NCBI GenBank assembly: GCA_035295665.1 | Contig: DATGIQ010000055.1 | Span: forward strand, 1 to 20,729 | DNA from: DATGIQ01 sp035295665 | Lineage (GTDB): Bacteria > Planctomycetota > Planctomycetia > Gemmatales > Gemmataceae | Reading direction: 5' to 3' | DNA length: 20,729 nucleotides | Shown here: one piece after another, positions 15,506 to 20,729 of the stretch | Layout: every line of letters starts with the position of its first letter | How positions within the stretch are numbered: the stretch's first letter is position 1 | The notes under the pieces: generated by a model | Database searches by the model: none | What the model saw: only the letters and a program-made list of their open reading frames with translations | What the model was told of the DNA's origin: nothing | Program-made: the position numbers and the translations under genes

Positions 15506-15510
15506 CCTCC
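15506..15510 (-). promoter_or_regulatory. Shine-Dalgarno deciding the phosphatase start
   Basis: Read on the minus strand, GGAGG lies nine bases before the ATG at 15496. It is located within the coding sequence that would follow the alternative TTG start at 15517, which argues for the shorter protein. Confidence 0.65.
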
Positions 15511-15632
15511 GTGCCAAAGAAGCGAGGATAGAGCGCGAACTTCGGCTAGTTCCGACGTTGCGCGACCACCCCGATTTTATCCTTGAACATGCGTAGCTTA
15601 TAGCCGGTCGGCCGGTCGTGGAAAAGAGCGTT

Positions 15633-17075
15633 TCAATGGACGCGGGCCACGGGCTCCGGGAGCCGCAGTAATCGTGCTGTAAGGCGGCCCACGGAGCGGC
15701 GGAAGCGCGTCAGCCAATCGGTTTCCGGGTGCAGGGGCAATGCCTCGCGATCGGCGAGGTTTGGCCGGAACACCAAGAGCAGCAACAGCGGCAAATACCA
15801 AAGCAAATAGACACCTCCCTGATCGGCAAACCAGAATTGAATCCCAATGAGGACCGCTGCCGACAGAGCAAGCAGGTGAGCCAGGTTCTTCGGCCAGGGC
15901 CAAAAGAGTGTCGCAACAACAAAGGCCAGGTAAGCCACGAACACTGGCATCCGATAAGCCCATGCCCAGCGGACCCCTGTCCAGAACCCGATGGTCTCGG
16001 GGCTCGGCTGAATCCAGGGTTGCCAATCCGAAAGGGAAAGGGTGGATTGGATGCGCAGCGCCAGGTCCCCCTCGGCCCAGAGGATGCCGGCGATGACCGC
16101 CAGGCACAAGCCGCCCGCCAGAGCGAATGCAGCCGCGAACCGACCGGCACCCCGTCTCCAGTAGAAGCTGAGCCAGGCAGGGAACAGGAACGCGGGGAAG
16201 TATCCGGTGCCCGCCGCCAGGCCGAGCAGCAGTCCTGCCGTACAGGGTCGCCGATACGCAGCCACCGCCCACATTAGCAAGGCGGTCGGCAAGACGTGGT
16301 GCACCTGTTCGACATGATAAGCCGTGTAGGGCAAAAGCAAGTAAAACGTGGCCGCGGCAATGCCGGCGTGCGCATCCTGAAAATGACGCCAACCAATGAT
16401 CGCCAGGGCAACCACAATGGCAATGTGGCAAAGGATCGCCGAAGTGCGTTCTACCCAAAACTGCGTATTGCCGTTACTGTTTCCAGGCGCAATTTCTTGA
16501 TTCAGAAGATCTTCGGGCAGGCGTTGGATTTCCTTGACGGCAGCACTGCGCTTACCGACGGCCCCTTGCGATCCAAACGGCTTGCGCAAAGCCACGGCCG
16601 TGAGGCAGATTAAAAGGGCGGCCCCAAGCCAAAGTAGGCCGGACAAATTGAGGTTGGGGCTTAATGCCGGCCGGCGCACCAGAGCCAAGTCCATCAAGCA
16701 GCGGATCAGCAAGTATACAGAACCGCACAAGAGCCACAGAAAACCAAACCACAGCAACTTTTCCGGTGAAGCCTGGGCCAGCGAGGCGGCACCGAAGAGC
16801 GTAGCGGTACCGCTGAACGGCGTGGTTCCTGGAAGCAGGTTCTGACCGGCCGCAGCAACGGCGCGGGCGGTTCGCGCCGCCTGGAGCGAATGGCCCTCCT
16901 GAATGAGCAGCAGGCCCGGCACCAGAAGAAATAGCGTTAGCACATCCCAGTTGCGCACACTCACCAGGCGGGTAAACTTGAAAAACAATGCCACGGCAAG
17001 CAGGAGAGAAAAGTAAAACCAGGTCGTCGCATTGGGCAGGTTGAACTCCGAAAAGATCCCTGCAAATGTGTTCAT
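15633..17075 (-). CDS. Multi-pass membrane protein, possibly GT87/DUF2029-like
   Basis: An integral membrane protein of 480 residues with about ten or more hydrophobic segments, for example at roughly 18-34, 43-59, 105-120, 142-160, 210-228, 235-250, 260-275, 280-305, 315-335, 365-395 and 398-430. GLLLGLAAGTGYFPAFLFPAWL resembles the loop-helix of membrane-embedded GT-C glycosyltransferases that use polyprenyl-phosphate sugars (GT87/DUF2029). I cannot identify the catalytic acidic motif with confidence, so the function remains open. The C-terminal 45 residues are basic and probably cytosolic. The start ATG at 17075 has GGAGAG nine bases upstream. The gene has its own strong promoter candidate and precedes the phosphatase gene. 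Confidence 0.7.
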   Translation of the reverse strand: MNTFAGIFSEFNLPNATTWFYFSLLLAVALFFKFTRLVSVRNWDVLTLFLLVPGLLLIQEGHSLQAARTARAVAAAGQNLLPGTTPFSGTATLFGAASLAQASPEKLLWFGFLWLLCGSVYLLIRCLMDLALVRRPALSPNLNLSGLLWLGAALLICLTAVALRKPFGSQGAVGKRSAAVKEIQRLPEDLLNQEIAPGNSNGNTQFWVERTSAILCHIAIVVALAIIGWRHFQDAHAGIAAATFYLLLPYTAYHVEQVHHVLPTALLMWAVAAYRRPCTAGLLLGLAAGTGYFPAFLFPAWLSFYWRRGAGRFAAAFALAGGLCLAVIAGILWAEGDLALRIQSTLSLSDWQPWIQPSPETIGFWTGVRWAWAYRMPVFVAYLAFVVATLFWPWPKNLAHLLALSAAVLIGIQFWFADQGGVYLLWYLPLLLLLVFRPNLADREALPLHPETDWLTRFRRSVGRLTARLLRLPEPVARVH

Positions 17076-17129
17076 GAGAACGCTCTCCGCAAAGGGAGCG
17101 AATTGCCGCCCGCCGTCAGGAATAAACCA

Positions 17130-17157
17130 ATTATAGAGACAACGCCAGTGACGTCAT
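17130..17157 (-). promoter_or_regulatory. Strong sigma70-like promoter of the membrane protein gene
   Basis: Read on the minus strand, a perfect -10 TATAAT (17130-17135) lies 16 bases from a -35-like ATGACG (17152-17157, four of six). Transcription would start near 17123, about 48 bases before the ATG. The -35 element overlaps an 8-base palindrome, TGACGTCA (17149-17156), which could be an operator. Confidence 0.55.
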
Positions 17158-17253
17158 CGGCAGAAGTTATGCAACCGGAGGAGAATTGGGCGAGCTGAAC
17201 CAGCCTTAACAAAAGGAACGAACGGGGGGAATGAGCCGGCGCGGGTAGGTTCG

Positions 17254-18846
17254 TCAGCGACTGCGACGGAAATCCAGTTCTTCGCGGAGCCGTTCCAACG
17301 CTTCGCAAGCATGGAGGGCTACATCGACCGTTTCCGAATCGGCGAGTCGATCGAGATCGGGCCACAACAGCATAAGCCCTTCGCTGGCAATGAGCTGGAT
17401 CGCCTCGTGGGTGCGTTGCGGGTCCTGTCCCGTCAAACACTGGCGAAACCACTGCAAGGCTTGCCGTTCGCCAAGCCGGGCCAGGGCGGCGCGGGCTGAC
17501 TGCCGCGCCTCGACATTCGGATCGTGGCGGGCTCCCTGGAGGCAAGCCGACACTTGCTCGTGATTGAATGGCTCCCACCAACCCAGGCTGCTGACCGCCG
17601 CGGTTCGGCACGTAGGATCCCAGTCCCGTGCCGCCCGGAGCAGGAATTCTTCCGTTTCCCGAGAAGCGTGCCCGCTCAGAGCCCGCAAGATTGCTAGATA
17701 CGGAACATCGGAAGGAATCGATCTCCGTCGCGGCGCAGCCACCTGCCGGCGCTTGCGGGCGCGCACATCCTGGGGAATTCGGCGCGCGACCCACGCTCGC
17801 AGCATCGGAGCAACCCGGTCATCCCGAGACCACGTCAGCGTCTGCACCGCTAGCTCGACATGTGGAAACTTGGGATCCGCCAGCAGCGGCAACGCCACGG
17901 CCGCGGTTTCGGCACGCAGATCGGCGAGCGCAGACAAGATATCCTGCTGCTCGCCAGCATCGGCTCTCAGCAGCGCATCACAAAGATGTTGCGGAGCCTC
18001 CTGCAAGTATTCGATCAAGACCGACTCCAAGCTCGCCAAGCGCGAAATCTGCCAACCAAACGCTTCTTGTTCATATTGCTCATCGGCGAGAATCATTTCC
18101 GCGTGGGGCGCACGGTGGAGGATGCGCAAGGCCTCTGCAAACACGCGGACAATCAACGGAAGAACCTGGGCCGGCCGTTGATCCCACAGCTCTTCGATCA
18201 ATTCCCCCAGCCGGGCTTCGGTTACGACCTGAGGTTGCACGCCGCAGCGCAACCCCTCCAGGGCACGTCGCAACACGCACAAGGCGGCACGGCCGAGCGG
18301 ACTGTCCGGCTGCCGCAGATAGCCCGGAAAACTCAGAAAGCAGACCGTCTCGGCCGCAAAGAAGTGGCTGAGCGGATGATCGCCACCTGCTTCCGCACAG
18401 CGCAGCAAGTGTGGCAAACTTTGCTCACGATTCAGGTTGCGAAGGCCGTTGGCCAGATCGATCCAGTACCAGGATTGCTCGAGGATATCACTGGTGAGGC
18501 GGCGTTCAAGTTGCCGTTCGAGAATACGGCCAGCCTCATCCGTGCCAATCTCGGCCAGGGCACGCACCTGGATCACGTAATGGGTTCCGGGGCGAAGACT
18601 GGCCTCGACAGCATCCATTTCGCCCCGCTCCAAAAGTTCGCGCAGCCGCCGTTTGGCGGATTCCACGGCTGCTTCGCTCAACTGCCCACCCTGGAACAGG
18701 TCGATGTGTTGGCGGGTAACCGGCGAGAGGTCCTGGCCGTACCCTTGCCGCCGATGCAGGTGCCGTCCCAGCAGAAAGGCGGCGGCCATCAGTGCCGGCA
18801 CCAGCATGATGGCGGTAATTACAATAACCAAAGGCGGCTGCGGCAT
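17254..18846 (-). CDS. Membrane-anchored HEAT-repeat protein
   Basis: A 530-residue protein with an N-terminal transmembrane segment (about 4-27, VIVITAIMLVPALMAAAFLLG) followed by HRRQGYGQ, which suggests a large soluble part. The rest is almost entirely alpha-helical. HEAT/PBS-lyase-like repeats are clearest at about 385-530, as units such as RTAAVSSLGWW, EARQSARAALARLGE and VALHACEALERL. Such repeats form a solenoid for protein-protein contacts; I see no catalytic motif and cannot assign a partner. The gene follows proA by 37 bases on the same strand and may be co-transcribed. The ATG at 18846 lacks a strong Shine-Dalgarno. Confidence 0.78.
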   Translation of the reverse strand: MPQPPLVIVITAIMLVPALMAAAFLLGRHLHRRQGYGQDLSPVTRQHIDLFQGGQLSEAAVESAKRRLRELLERGEMDAVEASLRPGTHYVIQVRALAEIGTDEAGRILERQLERRLTSDILEQSWYWIDLANGLRNLNREQSLPHLLRCAEAGGDHPLSHFFAAETVCFLSFPGYLRQPDSPLGRAALCVLRRALEGLRCGVQPQVVTEARLGELIEELWDQRPAQVLPLIVRVFAEALRILHRAPHAEMILADEQYEQEAFGWQISRLASLESVLIEYLQEAPQHLCDALLRADAGEQQDILSALADLRAETAAVALPLLADPKFPHVELAVQTLTWSRDDRVAPMLRAWVARRIPQDVRARKRRQVAAPRRRSIPSDVPYLAILRALSGHASRETEEFLLRAARDWDPTCRTAAVSSLGWWEPFNHEQVSACLQGARHDPNVEARQSARAALARLGERQALQWFRQCLTGQDPQRTHEAIQLIASEGLMLLWPDLDRLADSETVDVALHACEALERLREELDFRRSR

Positions 18847-18883
18847 GGATGCGTCTCACCGAACCCTAGACTTCAATGGCTGG

Positions 18884-20182
18884 CTAGGGTCGCACCTGAC
18901 CGTCCCCATACACCACGTATTTATAGCTAGTCAATTCTAGCAGACCGCACGGACCGCGGGCATGGAATTTATCCGTGCTGATGCCAATTTCTGCTCCCAG
19001 ACCGAATTCATAGCCGTCGTGGAATCGGGTGCTGGCATTTACTAATACCGCCGCCGAATCCACAGCCGCCGTGAACCGCTGCGCCGCGGCAAGTTCGCTC
19101 GTGACAATGGCGTCGCTGTGCTGGGAGCCATAGCGATTGATATGCTCGATCGCCGCCTCCAGTCCCTCCACCACCTTGATGGACAAGATCAAGTCGAGGT
19201 ATTCCGCCGCGAAATCTTCTTCGGTTGCAGGCTGGCAGTCCGGAACCAACAGTCGGGTTTCAGCGCAGCCACGCAGCTCCACGCCGCGCCGGCGTAAGGC
19301 TGCGGCTGCCCGTGGCAGAAAAGTTGAAGCAATGTCGCGGTGCACCAGCAAGCTCTCGGCCGCGTTGCAGACGCCGGGGCGCTGGCACTTGGCGTTGATC
19401 AGGATGCGCTCGGCCGTGTCCAGGTCGGCAGTGCGATCGACGTAGACGTGGCAGTTGCCCTTGTAATGCTTCAGGACGGGCATGGTGGCCTCGGCGGCCA
19501 CACGCCGGATCAGGCTTTCACCCCCACGGGGGATGGTAAGATCGATGTAGGTATTCAGCCGCAGCAATTCGCCGACGGCATGGCGATCGGCAGTTTCCAC
19601 GAGCTGGACCGCCTCGCGCGGCAGATCCACGTGAGCAAGGCAGTCCTGCAGCACCGTGCAGAGGGCGGCATTGGAATGGCCCGCTTCCTTGCCGCCACGA
19701 AGAATCAGCGCATTGCCACTTTTCACGCACAACGACGCCGCATCCACGGTAACATTGGGACGTGACTCGTAAATGAAGAAGATTACGCCCAGCGGCACCC
19801 CGACTTTCAGCACCTGGAGACCATTGGGCCGCGCGCTGCTGTCGAGCACTCGGCCAATCGGATCGGGTAAGGCTGCCACTTCACGGACTCCCGCGGCGGC
19901 GGCCTGCAAGCGTTCCGGCGTCAGTCTCAAGCGGTCGACCGCAGCACCGGACAAGCCCAACTCCGCGGCCCAGGCAACGTCCGCTTGGTTGGCCTCCAGA
20001 ATCTCGTCGCTGCGCTCGCCGAGCGCTGTCGCTACCGCGTGTAGCCAATGGTTTTTTTGCGTGCCCCGAGCCGTGCCCAAAAGCCGAGAAGCCGCACGCG
20101 CACGCCGGGCCAGTCCCTCGCAATAGGCCGGGAGGTCGCTGGCGGTAGATGACTGCTGCTGGGTCATGGAGCTGTCGTGCAT
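18884..20182 (-). CDS. proA: Gamma-glutamyl phosphate reductase
   Basis: Second enzyme of proline biosynthesis: NADPH-dependent reduction of gamma-glutamyl phosphate to glutamate-5-semialdehyde in the cytoplasm. The protein has 432 residues, close to the usual 415-420. Recognisable regions are PIGRVLDSSARPNGLQVLKVGVPLGVIFFIYESRPN, SGNALILRGGKEA, TIPRGGESLIRRVA and YKGNCHVYVD. The catalytic cysteine lies in CQRPGVCNAAESLLVH. The C-terminus has NASTRFHDGYEFGLGAEIGIST with GPCGLLELTSYKYVVYGDGQVR. An in-frame ATG at 20167 gives a protein five residues shorter; neither start has a clear ribosome binding site, and the difference is immaterial to function. It lies 22 bases after the YbbR-domain gene. 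ProB (glutamate 5-kinase) is not in the window. Confidence 0.97.
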   Translation of the reverse strand: MHDSSMTQQQSSTASDLPAYCEGLARRARAASRLLGTARGTQKNHWLHAVATALGERSDEILEANQADVAWAAELGLSGAAVDRLRLTPERLQAAAAGVREVAALPDPIGRVLDSSARPNGLQVLKVGVPLGVIFFIYESRPNVTVDAASLCVKSGNALILRGGKEAGHSNAALCTVLQDCLAHVDLPREAVQLVETADRHAVGELLRLNTYIDLTIPRGGESLIRRVAAEATMPVLKHYKGNCHVYVDRTADLDTAERILINAKCQRPGVCNAAESLLVHRDIASTFLPRAAAALRRRGVELRGCAETRLLVPDCQPATEEDFAAEYLDLILSIKVVEGLEAAIEHINRYGSQHSDAIVTSELAAAQRFTAAVDSAAVLVNASTRFHDGYEFGLGAEIGISTDKFHARGPCGLLELTSYKYVVYGDGQVRP

Positions 20183-20204
20183 TGGTTCGGGGTTGAAGCG
20201 GTCG

Positions 20205-20729
20205 CTAGGGAGCTCCCGCTTCCAGGGGCGCGAGCTCGAAGGCCAGCCGCCGGGGAGGGTCTTCGGTTAAGCGAAACTTTTCGGGCAATTGCAGCCTTAA
20301 TGGCGCTTCATAGAAACCCGGCTGCCATTGACGCTCGCCCAGATCGATGTAGGCAACGACGGCCGGCGATTCATCTGCGGCCGGCCCCGACAGGCGCAAC
20401 CTAATTTTACCAGAGCGTTCGTCGCTGAACAGGGGCCGCAAGGCGAAATTGACGGGACATAGGAACCGCACGGGGACATCCGTCAGCTCATAGACCCTTT
20501 GCTGCGCCTGCAACACCACCCGGACCGCAACGGCACCCGGTGTCGCCCGAATCCGCCGGCCATCCAGTTGTTGCACCAAGGGAACCGCATCGGCCGTGAC
20601 TACCTTGGCATCGGTCGTCGCTTCATCCGGCAGCGGCAGCGCAAACGGCTGCGTTGGGATTGCCCGGACTCGTTCCAGTGTGTCTTGTGGGCCGCGCACC
20701 GTCACCATCGCCGGCTCGACAAGGACCTG
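20205..20729 (-). CDS. YbbR-like domain protein (C-terminal part, runs off the window)
   Basis: The frame remains open to the right edge, so the N-terminus is missing; a methionine at 20708 lies inside a typical YbbR repeat (VLVEPAMVTVRGPQDTLERVRAIPTQPFAL) and is not a true start. YbbR domains are extracytoplasmic beta repeats. In Firmicutes the YbbR protein CdaR binds and modulates the diadenylate cyclase CdaA. Here about 174 residues are visible, with a further repeat-like beta-rich segment (LTDVPVRFLCPVN, then RLRLSGPAADESPAVVAYIDL). A cdaA-like gene would be expected upstream if the usual order holds, but it lies outside the window. The gene is followed by proA after 22 bases. Confidence 0.8.
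   Translation of the reverse strand, partial: QVLVEPAMVTVRGPQDTLERVRAIPTQPFALPLPDEATTDAKVVTADAVPLVQQLDGRRIRATPGAVAVRVVLQAQQRVYELTDVPVRFLCPVNFALRPLFSDERSGKIRLRLSGPAADESPAVVAYIDLGERQWQPGFYEAPLRLQLPEKFRLTEDPPRRLAFELAPLEAGAP

Noticed and set aside
15603..15618. Tandem repeat of GCCGGTCG (two copies)
   Set aside because: Two copies of a GC-rich 8-base unit are expected by chance in this composition, and no function is suggested by position.
1..20729. Search for CRISPR arrays, tRNA or rRNA genes, phage genes and known defence systems
   Set aside because: No regularly spaced repeats, tRNA T-loop patterns, rRNA stretches or defence-protein motifs were visible by eye on either strand.

Overview
The window reads as chromosomal DNA of a planctomycete (PVC group). 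The strongest evidence is a large exported protein with an N-terminal propeller-type dehydrogenase domain and a C-terminal CxxCH cytochrome domain (7657-10686), a family abundant in Planctomycetes. Supporting signs are an exported formylglycine-generating enzyme, a stand-alone ceramidase-N-like protein, a Tat-exported Gfo/Idh/MocA oxidoreductase, high GC with strong GC3 bias, and loosely packed operons. The genus cannot be fixed from the sequence alone.

Layout. (1) 1-442 holds no recognisable gene, only a candidate promoter. (2) 443-6968 is a tripartite RND efflux module split over two strands: a TolC-type outer-membrane channel on the plus strand converges on a minus-strand permease-adaptor operon. 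(3) 6969-7656 is a 688-bp gap containing a candidate promoter for the permease operon and, at its 7657 end, a truncated coding remnant that looks like part of a transposase. (4) 7657-13248 contains a minus-strand pair (membrane-anchored formylglycine-generating enzyme, then the CxxCH dehydrogenase) divergent from a plus-strand neutral-ceramidase-like hydrolase; a 10-bp palindrome sits between the two transcription units. (5) 13286-17075 carries three minus-strand genes: a multi-pass membrane protein, a membrane-anchored dual-specificity-type phosphatase and a Gfo/Idh/MocA oxidoreductase that ends at a good intrinsic terminator. (6) 17254-20729 is a minus-strand series: a YbbR-domain protein cut by the window edge, proA, and a membrane-anchored HEAT-repeat protein.

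How the genes may work together. The efflux proteins should form one envelope-spanning pump. The formylglycine-generating enzyme, CxxCH dehydrogenase, ceramidase-like hydrolase and Tat-exported oxidoreductase are all predicted to work outside the cytoplasm. They fit the planctomycete theme of periplasmic breakdown of sulfated or complex glycans and lipids, but no sulfatase or glycoside hydrolase lies in the window, so the substrate stays unknown. proA supplies proline synthesis; its link to the YbbR and HEAT genes is positional only.

I found no CRISPR array, tRNA, rRNA, phage module or clear defence system. The features most worth following are the altered proton-relay residues in the RND permease, the coding remnant beside the 3' end of the CxxCH gene, and the anchored formylglycine-generating enzyme paired with a haem-domain dehydrogenase.
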